Source: Acidimicrobiaceae bacterium
Lineage (GTDB): Bacteria > Actinomycetota > Acidimicrobiia > Acidimicrobiales > RAAP-2
DNA length: 64,000 nucleotides
Assembly: GCA_003142095.1 (NCBI GenBank)
Contig: PLON01000044.1
Location: forward strand, 34,369 to 98,368
Direction of reading: 5' to 3'
Part shown: positions 8,708-17,782 of the stretch, one piece after another
Layout of the letters: each line of letters opens with the position of its first letter
Numbering within the stretch: the stretch's first letter is position 1
Notes under the pieces: generated by a model
What the model was told of the DNA's origin: nothing
The model's database searches: none
What the model saw: only the letters and a program-made list of their open reading frames with translations
Position numbers and translations under genes: made by a program

Positions 8708-9286
8708 CTACAACGAGTTGCGAGACTGTCGCCAATCGCTCTGCAGAATCGCGAGCACGATCTCGTCAGTCCACTCACCTTTGACGAATTCATTTTCCAC
8801 AAAGTGCGCCTCCTGGTGAAGACCGGCCTTTTCCAGCGATCGCACGGAGGGGGCGTTTCGTCCGTCGCATCGCCCCACCACGCGGTGAAGGTCGTACTCC
8901 TCAAAGGCGAGTTCGAGTAGCGCTTGGTAAATCTCGGTGGCGTATCCGAGGCCGTGATTCTCAGGGTGGAGCGATCCACCAATTTCGCCCTGACGATGCT
9001 CATCGTCGTGCCAGCGCAGCATGAAGTCACCAACAAGCCGCTGGGTCTCGCGCAGTTCGATTGCTACGTGTACAACGTTGTCGAGCTCGGTGACGTCGCT
9101 ACCTTCGGGGATGCTGATGCGCTTTTCGAGCGCCTCCTGGGTCTGTGCGCGAGTGCGCGGCACGCTGTAGAGGTATCGATTGACGGACTCTTCTTCGAAG
9201 ATGCGCGCGAGATCATCGAGATCGCGTCGTTCGAACCGTCGAAGGATGAGACGTCGCGTACTGACGGGGCGGGAGAGTTGGACCAC
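8708..9286 (-). CDS. GNAT-family N-acetyltransferase (RimJ/RimL type)
   Basis: A 192-residue acetyltransferase likely to transfer acetyl from acetyl-CoA to an amine, either a small molecule or a protein N-terminus. Family features are RLILRRFERRDLDDL at the N-terminus, GEIGGSLHPENHGLGYATEI (the strand and acetyl-CoA loop, about 100-119) and NAPSVRSLEKAGLHQEAHF near the C-terminus, typical of the RimJ/RimL branch. The substrate cannot be inferred. The GTG start at 9286 gives a full N-terminus, and no clear SD is seen. It lies upstream of the YyaL-type gene on the same strand. Confidence 0.88.
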   Translation of the reverse strand: MVQLSRPVSTRRLILRRFERRDLDDLARIFEEESVNRYLYSVPRTRAQTQEALEKRISIPEGSDVTELDNVVHVAIELRETQRLVGDFMLRWHDDEHRQGEIGGSLHPENHGLGYATEIYQALLELAFEEYDLHRVVGRCDGRNAPSVRSLEKAGLHQEAHFVENEFVKGEWTDEIVLAILQSDWRQSRNSL

Positions 9287-9370
9287 CTGTACTTTTTACT
9301 GCCTGACGCGAGTCGTTAGTTGTGATGCCCTCGCTACTATGAAGAGTTCACCCCGACCACCGGAGACAAG

Positions 9371-10378
9371 ATGACCGAACCGATTCGATGGGGCGTCATT
9401 GGCACCGGCGGCATCGCGCACACGTTTGTACGAGACCTCACGTTCATTGACGACTGCGTGGTCGCCGCGGTGGGCTCGCGTTCCGAAGCGTCGGCGCAGG
9501 CCTTCGGTGATGAGTTCAACGTCCCGCGTCGCTACGACTCCTACGAAGCACTGGTCGCCGACGACGATATTGACGCGGTCTACGTGGCGACGCCGCACCC
9601 GATGCACTTCGCCAACGCCTCGCTCGCCCTCGAACACGGAAAGCCGGTGCTCGTCGAAAAGGCCTTCACCATGAATGGCCAGGAGGCGAGGGATCTCGTG
9701 GCGCTCGCCCGATCGAAGAACCTGTTCTTGATGGAAGCGATGTGGACGAGGTTTCTGCCCCACGTAGTGGCTCTGCGCGAACTGGTGGCGAGCGGTGAAC
9801 TCGGAGAGCTCGTCTCTTTCGAGGCCGATCACGGCCAGTGGTTCGAGCTCGATCCGGAGTTTCGGCTCTTCGCACCGGAACTTGGTGGCGGCGCCATCCT
9901 CGACCTCGGCGTCTATACGATTTCGTTTGCGTCCATGCTGCTCGGCACCCCCGAACGGATCATGGCCATGGTCGAACCAGCCTTCACCGGCGTCGACGGC
10001 CAAGCCTCGATGGTCTTTGGCTATCCAAGCGGTGCGCAGTCGATCCTGACCTGCACGTCGCTCGCTCGAACCGCAACACGCGCGTTCCTCTCGGGTACAC
10101 GCGCTCGAGTCGCGATCGACAGCGAATTCTATGCGCCGACCTCGTACACAGTGATTACGAAAGAGGGTGCGAGTGAGCGCTCTAACTTCGAGACTCGCGG
10201 GCGAGGGCTTCACTACCAAGCCCAAGAAGTGGCTCGCTGCCTTCGAGAAGGTCTCCTTGAGAGCAGTACGATGCCGCTCAACGAATCGGTAGCCATCATG
10301 GAGACGATCGACAAGGTGCTCTTGGGTGCGGTCACTGTTGACTCCTTGGCGCGTCGAAGCCGAACCCTGCTCGATTAG
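9371..10378 (+). CDS. Gfo/Idh/MocA-family oxidoreductase
   Basis: An NAD(P)-dependent dehydrogenase, 335 residues, a normal family length. The N-terminal Rossmann fold has GVIGTGGIAHTFVRDL, followed by the family's EKP-like motif in the variant form LVEKAFTMNG. The C-terminal alpha/beta domain contains GGGAILDLGVYTISFA, which matches the conserved D-x-G-x-Y segment. Family members act on sugars, inositols or dihydrodiols; the substrate here is unknown. A GGAG precedes the ATG by 6 bases, and TACTAT at about 9330 may be the -10, so this gene has a short conventional leader, unlike many neighbours. Confidence 0.92.
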   Translation: MTEPIRWGVIGTGGIAHTFVRDLTFIDDCVVAAVGSRSEASAQAFGDEFNVPRRYDSYEALVADDDIDAVYVATPHPMHFANASLALEHGKPVLVEKAFTMNGQEARDLVALARSKNLFLMEAMWTRFLPHVVALRELVASGELGELVSFEADHGQWFELDPEFRLFAPELGGGAILDLGVYTISFASMLLGTPERIMAMVEPAFTGVDGQASMVFGYPSGAQSILTCTSLARTATRAFLSGTRARVAIDSEFYAPTSYTVITKEGASERSNFETRGRGLHYQAQEVARCLREGLLESSTMPLNESVAIMETIDKVLLGAVTVDSLARRSRTLLD

Positions 10379-10397
10379 GTATCACCGCGTCGAATAG

Positions 10398-11504
10398 TTA
10401 GTGCAGATTGACGAGTTCGCTCCGGCGGATCTTGCCATTGGTGGTGCGTGGGATCGCGACGACGTAGCGGATCTCTTTGGGTTTAGCCCACGGACCGAGG
10501 CGGTCGCTCGCGGTCGCTCGGATCTTGTCGTCGAGATTCTTGACGTCGGCGACGACGAGTGCAATCACACGCTGGCCCCATTCGGGATCGTCAACGGCCG
10601 TGATCGCGACGTCGGTGATCCCCGCGAGAGACGACAGTACGGCTTCGAGGTCTTCCGGCCAGAGTTTTTCGCCGCCGGTATTAATGACAAAGCCGATCCG
10701 CCCGCGCACACGCACACGCCCGTCGGTGACCTCCCCGGCGTCGCCCGTCGGGAACCAGTTGAGGCCCTCAGGCCCAACGACCTGAGGCCGCGGTGCGTTT
10801 CGATACGATCGAAAGAGTGTCGGTGTGCGCACGCAGAGTTCGCCCTCTCGGGCCATGAATTCGACTCCCGGCAGGGGTAGTCCGCCATAGACGACGCCGG
10901 ACCCGGTTTCGGTCATTCCCCATGTCGGGATCACGTTTGCCGGCAATTGTTTGGGTGGACGGGCACCTCCGAGGAGAACTCGGTAGTACGAGCTCACGTC
11001 GAAGCGCGCGAGTTGAGTGCGCACCAACGAGACGTGCGTCGCGCCCTCACGGCTCGCTCGCTCGACGTCGTCGGCGCCCGTCCAGAGCAACGTCGCGTCA
11101 GAAAGCACGGCGCGCAGTAACACCGCCAGACCGCCGATGTGATTCGCCGGCAAGCACGGGAACCAGACCGGGGGGGTCTCGCTTCGAAGGGTCGCCTGCG
11201 TGAGTTCGGCGCTCGCCGTGAGTGCTTCCCAAGTCAGTTCGGCGGCTTTTGGCTCACCGCTCGACCCCGACGTCAACATGACGAGACCGATCTCGTCGTC
11301 GACGGCGCGGCCCTCAGGGCGCTCATATCGTCCGTTCTCGTCGAGAACTGACGTTGCGCCGAGCAGCGAAAGTTCTTCTTCGCGGCGCCGGGGTGAGAGT
11401 CGCTGGTCGAGCACGCAAAACGCCTCGCGACGCTCTGCACAGTCGCGTAGGGCGATCTCCAACGCCGGGCCGAGAGGTAGATCCAGCGCCAGCAATGATT
11501 GCAC
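10398..11504 (-). CDS. menE: o-Succinylbenzoate-CoA ligase
   Basis: Adenylate-forming ligase that would activate o-succinylbenzoate to its CoA thioester in menaquinone synthesis. The 368-residue protein is short for an ANL enzyme, as is usual for actinobacterial MenE. It has the P-loop MLTSGSSGEPKAAELTW, the motif WGMTETGSG, the hinge aspartate region TGDAGEVTDGRVRVRGR, and the C-terminal catalytic lysine in TTNGKIRRSEL. Family membership alone would allow another acid substrate. Its position, divergent from menB-menA and beside menH-menD, supports MenE. It appears leaderless from the GTG at 11504. Confidence 0.9.
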   Translation of the reverse strand: MQSLLALDLPLGPALEIALRDCAERREAFCVLDQRLSPRRREEELSLLGATSVLDENGRYERPEGRAVDDEIGLVMLTSGSSGEPKAAELTWEALTASAELTQATLRSETPPVWFPCLPANHIGGLAVLLRAVLSDATLLWTGADDVERASREGATHVSLVRTQLARFDVSSYYRVLLGGARPPKQLPANVIPTWGMTETGSGVVYGGLPLPGVEFMAREGELCVRTPTLFRSYRNAPRPQVVGPEGLNWFPTGDAGEVTDGRVRVRGRIGFVINTGGEKLWPEDLEAVLSSLAGITDVAITAVDDPEWGQRVIALVVADVKNLDDKIRATASDRLGPWAKPKEIRYVVAIPRTTNGKIRRSELVNLH

Positions 11505-11510
11505 TCAGAG

Positions 11511-11516
11511 AGATTA
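11511..11516 (-). promoter_or_regulatory. -10 element of leaderless menE promoter
   Basis: On the minus strand TAATCT ends 6 bases before the menE GTG. It shares a 76-base intergenic region with the divergent menB promoter. Confidence 0.6.
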
Positions 11517-11567
11517 GGTCGCGAGTGTCCCTTTACCCGCGGCGCAAAGGCCGTTCGTGGCGAACGG

Positions 11568-11573
11568 TAGCGT
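11568..11573 (+). promoter_or_regulatory. -10 element of leaderless menB promoter
   Basis: TAGCGT ends 7 bases before the menB ATG at 11581; there is no Shine-Dalgarno. Confidence 0.6.
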
Positions 11574-11580
11574 GGTCGCC

Positions 11581-12474
11581 ATGGCAACGACCGTGATTCA
11601 AGGCCCCCCGAACGACCCGCTGGAGGAGTTTCGATCCCTGGCGTTACCCGCGTGGCAGCGCCGCGGCGAGTACGGCGACATCGTGTACGAGGTGGCCGAG
11701 GGAATGGCGCGCATCACCATTAACCGGCCCGAGGTTCGAAACGCCTTTCGCCCTCAGACGCTCTTTGAACTTTCACACGCCTTCGAGCAGGCCCGCGACG
11801 ACTTGACCGTCGGAGTCGTGGTGCTCACCGGTGCCGGCAACGACGCTTTTTGCTCCGGTGGTGACCAACGTATCCGCGGCGATGACGGCTACATGGGTGA
11901 CGACAACGTGGCCCAGAGTGGCGTCGGACGTTTGAACGTGCTCGACCTTCAGATTCAGATTCGCCGACTGCCCAAACCCGTGATCGCTCAGGTGGCGGGA
12001 TATGCCATTGGTGGGGGACACATCTTGCATCTCGTGTGCGACCTCTCGCTGGCGGCCGATAACGCGCGCTTCGGTCAGACCGGACCGCGAGTTGGCTCCT
12101 TTGACGGCGGCTACGGCTCGTCACTCCTCGCACGCACCATTGGAGTGAAACGCGCGAAGGAAGTGTGGTTTCTCTGTCGCCAGTACGACGCGGCGCAGGC
12201 GCTGAGTTGGGGACTCGTGAATACGGTCGTTCCCCTCGATGACCTGGAACGTGAGACGGCGGCGTGGTGTCGCCAGATCCTGACGCTGTCGCCCCTGGCG
12301 CTTCGCATGTTGAAGGCGGGCTTTAACGCCGCCGAAGACGGGCTGGCCGGTGTGCAGCAACTCGCCGGTGACGCGACGATGCTCTTCTACATGTCCGAGG
12401 AAGGACAAGAGGGACGAAACGCCTACATCGAGCACCGAAAGCCAGACTTCTCGAAGTTTCCCAAACGTCCATGA
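11581..12474 (+). CDS. menB: 1,4-Dihydroxy-2-naphthoyl-CoA synthase
   Basis: Crotonase-superfamily ring-closing enzyme of menaquinone synthesis. It converts o-succinylbenzoyl-CoA to DHNA-CoA. The 297-residue product has [16 protein letters not shown], the oxyanion-hole segments ([14 protein letters not shown] at about 90-103; [19 protein letters not shown]) and the MenB hallmark [17 protein letters not shown]. The C-terminal [17 protein letters not shown] is also diagnostic. An in-frame ATG lies further upstream, but the start at 11581 fits both the promoter spacing and the family N-terminus. It overlaps menA by 4 bases (ATGA), so the two are translationally coupled. Confidence 0.96.
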   Translation: MATTVIQGPPNDPLEEFRSLALPAWQRRGEYGDIVYEVAEGMARITINRPEVRNAFRPQTLFELSHAFEQARDDLTVGVVVLTGAGNDAFCSGGDQRIRGDDGYMGDDNVAQSGVGRLNVLDLQIQIRRLPKPVIAQVAGYAIGGGHILHLVCDLSLAADNARFGQTGPRVGSFDGGYGSSLLARTIGVKRAKEVWFLCRQYDAAQALSWGLVNTVVPLDDLERETAAWCRQILTLSPLALRMLKAGFNAAEDGLAGVQQLAGDATMLFYMSEEGQEGRNAYIEHRKPDFSKFPKRP

Positions 12475-13349
12475 CCGACGCGCCCGGGCCGTTTCGGCGG
12501 TGGGTCCTCGCGGCGCGTCCTCGTACTCTCCCGGCGGCCGGGGTGCCGGTGGTGGTCGGCTCGCTGCTGATACGACCACTCAGTGTTAATTGGCTCAACT
12601 CCGTTCTGTGCCTACTCATCGCGCTCTCGCTGCAAGTGGCGACGAACTACGCGAATGACTACTCCGACGGCCTGCGTGGCACGGACGAGAAACGAGTCGG
12701 TCCCTTTCGTTTGACGGCGTCGCGCCTCGTGGCCGCGCCGAGCGTTCGCCGCGCGGCGTATGGCGGTTTCGCCATTGCCTGCGTCGCGGGGCTGGTGCTC
12801 GCGTCGCGCACGACGTGGTGGCTTGTGCTGATTGGTGCGACGGCGGTTCTGGCCGGTTGGTTTTACACGGGCGGCCCACGGCCCTACGGGTACTACGGCT
12901 TTGGCGAGTTGTTCGTCTTCGTGTACTTCGGCCTCGTCGCCACGGTGGGCACCGCGTACGTCCAACACCTCACCATTCCTTCGCGGGCGTGGTGGCTCGG
13001 TGTGGCGGCGGGATTCATGGCCTGTGCGTTGTTAGAGGCGAACAACCTGCGCGACGTGGACGGTGATCGAGCGATCGGAAAGAAGACGTTGGCCGCGCGT
13101 CTCGGTCGTCGGCGCAGCTCGTGGTTATACGTTCTCTGCGTGGCGGGGGTGGCGATCGGGGCGCTCGTCGCGGGCCAACTGGTCGTGGCGTTCGTAGCCA
13201 TTCTCGTGTACGTGCCGGCTCTTCGTTACGCCTTTTCGGCGCGGAGCGGGCGAGAACTGTTACCGATGCTCAAATACTCCGCGCGGGCGCAGCTCCAGAT
13301 TGGTGCTCTTCTCGCGGTGCTGCTGGCGGCCAACGCCTACTGGGGCTAA
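12471..13349 (+). CDS. menA: 1,4-Dihydroxy-2-naphthoate polyprenyltransferase
   Basis: Membrane prenyltransferase of the UbiA superfamily that attaches the isoprenoid tail to DHNA. The 292 residues form about eight or nine hydrophobic helices. The first Asp-rich motif is [11 protein letters not shown] near residues 62-72 and the second is [18 protein letters not shown] near 191-208, both needed for magnesium-diphosphate binding. The context (menB upstream, overlapping by 4 bases) supports MenA over other UbiA enzymes. Its stop overlaps the stop of the convergent menH by 4 bases. Confidence 0.95.
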   Translation: MTDAPGPFRRWVLAARPRTLPAAGVPVVVGSLLIRPLSVNWLNSVLCLLIALSLQVATNYANDYSDGLRGTDEKRVGPFRLTASRLVAAPSVRRAAYGGFAIACVAGLVLASRTTWWLVLIGATAVLAGWFYTGGPRPYGYYGFGELFVFVYFGLVATVGTAYVQHLTIPSRAWWLGVAAGFMACALLEANNLRDVDGDRAIGKKTLAARLGRRRSSWLYVLCVAGVAIGALVAGQLVVAFVAILVYVPALRYAFSARSGRELLPMLKYSARAQLQIGALLAVLLAANAYWG

Positions 13350-14086
13350 AGGGCGCCAATAAGTTCCGCGACGGCGTCAGGTCGCTCGAGATGTGCGGCG
13401 TGGCCGGCGTCGGGGACCAGGGCGAACGTGGCGAGCGGCAAAGAACTGTGAAGCCGAACCGCTTCGGCGACGAATTTGGCGTCATGAGCACCGGCGAGAA
13501 TCAACGTGGGTACGTCGAGTGACGTCAGGGGCGTCGTGAGGTCCCTCTGGGTACCGGTGCCCGAGAATCGCAGTGAGTTAGCGAGACCGCGCCCGTCGGC
13601 ACTGCGAGCAGCGCGTTCGAGGTCATCGCGTGGCAGGGTGCGAAACATGGGCTGGGCGAGCCACTCATCGAGAAAGGTCTCCACACCGACGGATTCAATA
13701 TGTGTGGCCAACGTCTCGTCGCGTTCTCGTCGCACGCGTCGTTCCGCCTCGTCGCTCATGCCCGGAGTCGTGCTGAGAAGTACGAGGTGTCGCAGGCGTT
13801 CTGGATGGCGCAGTGCGAAGTGCAGCGCGACGCGCCCGCCGAATGAATATCCGCCGAGAATAAAGGGCTCGTCGGGCAGCGCATCGGCGAGCAGATCGGC
13901 GCTTTCCTCCAGTGAGGCCATGATCGGGGCATTCTCGCCGTGACCGGGCAGGTCGATGGTGAGCACTTCGTAGGTTCCTGTCAGAATGGAACGGAACTGA
14001 TGGCTCGAGGTTTTTGTTTGAGTGAAGCCGTGCAGCCACACCAGGGTGGGCCCGGAGCCAACACGTTCTAGACCGAGGAGCGACAT
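13346..14086 (-). CDS. menH: Alpha/beta hydrolase, probable SHCHC synthase MenH
   Basis: A 246-residue alpha/beta-hydrolase likely to remove pyruvate from the MenD product. It has the oxyanion segment VWLHGFTQT, the nucleophile elbow GGYSFGGR (Ser), an acid near LILAGAHDAKF, and the catalytic His in DAGHAAHLE. These match MenH better than a generic esterase, and the neighbours menA and menD support it. The reading frame continues open 141 bases into menD, but the ATG at 14086 is chosen because TACGCT lies 8 bases before it and the protein then begins at the family's usual first strand. The start codon shares its first base with the menD start on the other strand. Confidence 0.88.
   Translation of the reverse strand: MSLLGLERVGSGPTLVWLHGFTQTKTSSHQFRSILTGTYEVLTIDLPGHGENAPIMASLEESADLLADALPDEPFILGGYSFGGRVALHFALRHPERLRHLVLLSTTPGMSDEAERRVRRERDETLATHIESVGVETFLDEWLAQPMFRTLPRDDLERAARSADGRGLANSLRFSGTGTQRDLTTPLTSLDVPTLILAGAHDAKFVAEAVRLHSSLPLATFALVPDAGHAAHLERPDAVAELIGAL
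14075..14080 (+). promoter_or_regulatory. Shine-Dalgarno fixing the TTG start of menD
   Basis: GAGGAG lies 5 bases before the TTG start of menD and inside the menH coding sequence. It decides the non-ATG start. Confidence 0.7.
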
Positions 14087-15735
14087 TGTCACGTAGCGTA
14101 CCGAGCGCCAGCGAGGCGCAGGCCACGTTCGCCGCCACGCTCTTTGATCAGTGGGCGCGACGCGGGCTGCGCGACGTGGTTCTTTCTCCGGGATCACGTT
14201 CCACCCCACTGGCCCTGGCTGCGGCAACGTGTGACGGACTTACCGTGCACGTGCGTCTTGATGAGCGCAGCGCCGGATTCTTCGCCCTCGGACGTGCGCT
14301 CGCGACCACCCAACCCGTCGTCGTGGTCGTGACCAGTGGTACGGCCGCCGCTGAACTTCACGCCTGCGTCGCCGAAGCCGACCTCGCCTTTGTGCCGCTG
14401 ATCATCGTGACCGCGGACCGTCCTCCTGAGTTGCATGGGGTCGGCGCTCCGCAGACGATCGACCAGCGTCATCTGTATGGCGACATGGTGCGCCGCTTTG
14501 ACGATGTCTTCGCGGTCGATTTTCACGAGTCGCCGACGTGGCGGGTGCGCGCGAACGAGCTCTGGGATGCGTCGCTCGGGGTGCGGCCCGGTCCGGTCCA
14601 CCTCAACTCCGCATTCGTCGAGCCTCTTCTCGCCGATGCGCTGGAGTTGCCCGCGCTCGTCGAGTCGCCCGAGCGCATCGTCGACATGGTGGTGGTCACC
14701 GCGTTGGACCTGCGCGATCTCGCGGTGCTCTGTGTCATCGGCCGAGGGGTGTCATCGGACACCGTCGCCGAGTGCCGCGCTCTCAACTGGGTGATTCTCG
14801 GCGACGCCACGGCGCTTGGAACCCTGCCCTACTTTGACCCACTACTGCGCTCACCGGATTTCGTGAGCCGCGTTCGACCCGACGTGGTTGTTCGCCTCGG
14901 AGGACTCCCCGCGTCAAAGGTACTGAGCGAACAGCTGCGCGCGTGGTCGGTGCGGACGGTGGCCCTCGAGGGCGCGGGCTTCGTCGCCGATCCCGATCGA
15001 CTGGTCAGCGAGTTCTTCGTGGGACTGCCGACGCGCGACGCGGCGTCGCTCAAGGCGAGTGAGACGTACATGACAACGTGGCGCAACGCTTCTAACGAAG
15101 TGGGTCGCTGGCTCGAATCGTTGGACGCCGCGAGTGAGCTGAGCGAACCGGCCGTGGCGCGGGTCGTCGTCACCGCGAGCAATGACTCGGGGGCGGCGCT
15201 CGTCGTCGGATCTTCTATGCCGGTGCGCGACGTGGAGTGGTGGGCTCCCGCGCGAACGAGTGCGACGTTCGCCAATCGCGGCGTGAACGGCATCGACGGA
15301 GTGGTCTCCACGATTCTCGGAGTGGCGTCGGGTTCGAAGGCACTGGGCTTCGTGGGGGACTTGACGATGTTGCACGACGTCTCGGGGTTGGTTGACGGTC
15401 TCGGCGCAGCGGGCGGAACCTGCGTGCTCGTCGTCGCCGACAATCGCGGCGGGGGCATCTTCTCCTTTCTTCCTCAGGCCACTCGAGTCGAGCCCACTCG
15501 CTTTGAGCAGCTTTTCGCAACACCGCGTGACCACGACCTCGAAGTGGTCGCTGACGCGTTCGGCTACGAGGCCGTATCGGTCGCGACGCTCGATGAGCTG
15601 CGCCGCGCGATCGATAAGGGCCTCGCCGGTGAGGGACTCAGCGTCGTCGTGGCGAAGATGCCTTCGCGCGAGGACAACGTGCGCCTGCACGACGCCTGGA
15701 ACGACGAAGTCGCGAGACGGGTGGGGTGCCCGTGA
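14086..15735 (+). CDS. menD: SEPHCHC synthase (thiamine-diphosphate enzyme)
   Basis: First committed step of menaquinone synthesis: adds succinic semialdehyde, derived from 2-oxoglutarate, to isochorismate using ThDP. The 549-residue protein has the N-terminal signature VVLSPGSRSTPLALA, the active-site Glu region HVRLDERSAGFFALG, RPPELHGVGAPQTIDQ, and the C-terminal ThDP motif FVGDLTMLHDVSGL followed by NRGGGIFSFLPQA. Start choice: TTG at 14086 is preceded at 5 bases by GAGGAG (14075-14080), a strong SD, and gives a family-length N-terminus. Its first base is also the first base of the menH ATG on the opposite strand. Confidence 0.95.
   Translation: MSRSVPSASEAQATFAATLFDQWARRGLRDVVLSPGSRSTPLALAAATCDGLTVHVRLDERSAGFFALGRALATTQPVVVVVTSGTAAAELHACVAEADLAFVPLIIVTADRPPELHGVGAPQTIDQRHLYGDMVRRFDDVFAVDFHESPTWRVRANELWDASLGVRPGPVHLNSAFVEPLLADALELPALVESPERIVDMVVVTALDLRDLAVLCVIGRGVSSDTVAECRALNWVILGDATALGTLPYFDPLLRSPDFVSRVRPDVVVRLGGLPASKVLSEQLRAWSVRTVALEGAGFVADPDRLVSEFFVGLPTRDAASLKASETYMTTWRNASNEVGRWLESLDAASELSEPAVARVVVTASNDSGAALVVGSSMPVRDVEWWAPARTSATFANRGVNGIDGVVSTILGVASGSKALGFVGDLTMLHDVSGLVDGLGAAGGTCVLVVADNRGGGIFSFLPQATRVEPTRFEQLFATPRDHDLEVVADAFGYEAVSVATLDELRRAIDKGLAGEGLSVVVAKMPSREDNVRLHDAWNDEVARRVGCP
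14095..14100 (-). promoter_or_regulatory. -10 element of leaderless menH promoter, inside menD
   Basis: On the minus strand TACGCT ends 8 bases before the menH ATG. The site lies within codons 4-5 of menD, so the menH promoter must sit in menD coding sequence. Confidence 0.5.
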
Positions 15736-16475
15736 TGGCCGCGACGCTTCCGGCGTCACTCTTTGCCGCGATCCCACTGGCGATCGCCGCCGGACTTATC
15801 TCTTTTGCCTCTCCCTGCGTCCTGCCCTTAGTGCCGGGGTATCTCGCTTTTCTGACGGGAGCGGCAGGTCGACTCGAGGGTCGCTCGGGCCGGGGTCGAG
15901 CCGTGGTGGGTTCCATCGCCTTTATCGCGGGCTTCACTCTCGTTTTCGTGAGCTTCGGCGCCCTGTTCGGTGGCTTTGGCCAGCGCCTCGACGCACACCA
16001 GCGCGTCTTGGAGATCATCTTTGGCGTCATCACCATTGGTCTGGGCCTCTTTTTCGCGGGGTGGTGGCCGTCGTCATGGCTGAACCGTGAGAGACGCCTC
16101 CATCACTTGCCCCGGGCCACCATCGTGGGAGCAGCGGCTCTCGGCTTTACCTTCGGACTTGGGTGGACACCCTGCATCGGGCCCACGCTGTCGGCGATAC
16201 TTCTTCTCGCCTCGGCGTCCTCGGGGGCGACGGCTCTGCGCGGTTCGATCCTCGCGCTGTTCTACTGCGTGGGCCTGGGCATACCGTTTCTGGTGGCGGC
16301 ACTGGCCACGGAGTGGATGTCGGTCATTTCGACCTGGTTGCGCCGCCACGCCAAGGCGATTGGCGTTATCGGTGGTGTTCTTCTCATCGCCATTGGCGTG
16401 TGCGAGATCACAGGCTGGTGGCACACATTTGTTTTGTGGCTACAGACCCACCTCCCCTCCACGTCTTCGTTCTAA
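15735..16475 (+). CDS. ccdA: Cytochrome c biogenesis protein CcdA
   Basis: Six-helix membrane protein that passes reducing equivalents from cytoplasmic thioredoxin to the outer face for cytochrome c maturation or thiol repair. The 246-residue product has the two family cysteine motifs in their usual places: SFASPCVLPLVPGYL in helix 1 and GLGWTPCIGPTLSAIL in helix 4. The ATG at 15735 overlaps the menD stop by one base (TGATG), so it is cotranscribed with menD, an unexpected pairing. The other system II genes (resB, ccsB) are not in the window. Confidence 0.93.
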   Translation: MAATLPASLFAAIPLAIAAGLISFASPCVLPLVPGYLAFLTGAAGRLEGRSGRGRAVVGSIAFIAGFTLVFVSFGALFGGFGQRLDAHQRVLEIIFGVITIGLGLFFAGWWPSSWLNRERRLHHLPRATIVGAAALGFTFGLGWTPCIGPTLSAILLLASASSGATALRGSILALFYCVGLGIPFLVAALATEWMSVISTWLRRHAKAIGVIGGVLLIAIGVCEITGWWHTFVLWLQTHLPSTSSF

Positions 16476-16488
16476 CCAGCGCGCCTCG

Positions 16489-16494
16489 TAGACT
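16489..16494 (+). promoter_or_regulatory. -10 element of leaderless tyrS promoter
   Basis: TAGACT ends 7 bases before the tyrS ATG at 16502; there is no Shine-Dalgarno. Confidence 0.6.
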
Positions 16495-16501
16495 GACCCC
16501 C

Positions 16502-17782
16502 ATGAAACTCCGCGAAGACTGGCAGTTTCGTGGTCTGATACACCAGACCACCGACGAAGGGGTCTTTGACCGCCTGGATGCGGGTGCCGTCACGCTTTAT
16601 GTCGGCTTCGACCCAACGGCTTCCTCCTTGCACCTGGGCAGCTTGATTCCTCTGTTGAACATGCGACGACTTCAAATCGCGGGGAACTGCCCGATCGCGC
16701 TCGCCGGTGGGGGCACCGGGCTCATTGGAGACCCCAGTTTCAAGGACGCCGAGCGCCCGCTACTGACCCGCGAAGTACTCGAAGAGAACGTCGCGGGCAT
16801 TCGCGAGCAGATGGCGCACTTCTTGGATTTCGAGCCCAGCGCCGGCAAAGCCCAGGCGAAGCTGCTCAATAACGCCGACTGGCTCACGACTGTCGGACTA
16901 ACGGATTTTTTGCGCGACGTCGGCAAGCACTTCACGGTGAACCAGATGATTGCGAAGGAGTCGGTGAAGAGTCGACTCGACCGCGACGACGTCGGGCTTT
17001 CCTTCACCGAGTTTTCGTACATGCTGTTGCAGGCCTACGACTTCCTGCGGCTCTACCTCGACCAGGGGTGCACCCTGCAGCTCGGCGGCTCGGACCAATG
17101 GGGCAATATCACCGTCGGCGCCGAGCTCGTGCGTAAGGCCGCCGGGGGAGACGCCGACGCACTGACGTCGCCGTTGCTGTTGCGCGCTGACGGTACAAAG
17201 TTCGGCAAGTCCGAAGGTGGCGAGCAGGTGTGGCTCGACGCCGCGCGGACGTCACCGTTCAAGATGTACCAATTCCTCGTGAACAGTGACGACGTGGTCA
17301 CCCCGATGCTGCTTCGCTACTTCACCTTCCTCAGCCACGACGAGATTCGCGCACTTGACGAGTCACTCGCGAGCGCGCCTCAGGAACGCCGCGCTCAACG
17401 CGCTCTCGCGCGCGAAGTCGTGACGATGGTCCACGGCGAAGAGGCCGCCGTGAAGTCTGAGCGGGCCAGCGTCGCTCTCTTTGGCGAGTCGATCGCCGAG
17501 CTCGACGAGTCAACTCTGCTCGAAGTCGTGGCGGACGCCCCGTCGTCGACCTGGTCGCGTGACGCGCTGTTGGCTGGCGTTGATCCGGTCGATCTCCTCG
17601 TCGAGAGCCACCTCGCAAAATCTAAGGCAGAAGCGCGTCGCTTCCTCGAACAAGGCGGGGTCTACCTCAACAACGTGCGCCTCGACGCCGAATCGCGCGT
17701 CGGCATTGGCGACGCTCTGCACGGACGCTACCTCGTCGTGCGACGTGGTCCGCGTCAGTTGCACCTCGTCGTCGCCTCGTGA
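16502..17782 (+). CDS. tyrS: Tyrosyl-tRNA synthetase
   Basis: Class I aminoacyl-tRNA synthetase charging tRNA-Tyr, 426 residues. The N-terminus includes VTLYVGFDPTASSLHLGSL, where HLG is the HIGH-type motif. The KMSKS-type loop is LLRADGTKFGKSEGG, and the tyrosine-site QLGGSDQWGNI is present. A C-terminal S4-like RNA-binding domain (ESHLAKSKAEARRFLEQGG) completes a bacterial TyrRS. The frame is open for 339 bases upstream inside ccdA, but family alignment and promoter spacing fix the start at 16502. The next gene overlaps by 4 bases. Confidence 0.97.
   Translation: MKLREDWQFRGLIHQTTDEGVFDRLDAGAVTLYVGFDPTASSLHLGSLIPLLNMRRLQIAGNCPIALAGGGTGLIGDPSFKDAERPLLTREVLEENVAGIREQMAHFLDFEPSAGKAQAKLLNNADWLTTVGLTDFLRDVGKHFTVNQMIAKESVKSRLDRDDVGLSFTEFSYMLLQAYDFLRLYLDQGCTLQLGGSDQWGNITVGAELVRKAAGGDADALTSPLLLRADGTKFGKSEGGEQVWLDAARTSPFKMYQFLVNSDDVVTPMLLRYFTFLSHDEIRALDESLASAPQERRAQRALAREVVTMVHGEEAAVKSERASVALFGESIAELDESTLLEVVADAPSSTWSRDALLAGVDPVDLLVESHLAKSKAEARRFLEQGGVYLNNVRLDAESRVGIGDALHGRYLVVRRGPRQLHLVVAS

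Noticed and set aside
14087-14227. N-terminal extension of menH into menD
   Set aside because: The extra 47 residues are Arg/Pro/Trp-rich frame shadow of menD, and the ATG at 14086 fits both the promoter spacing and the family start.
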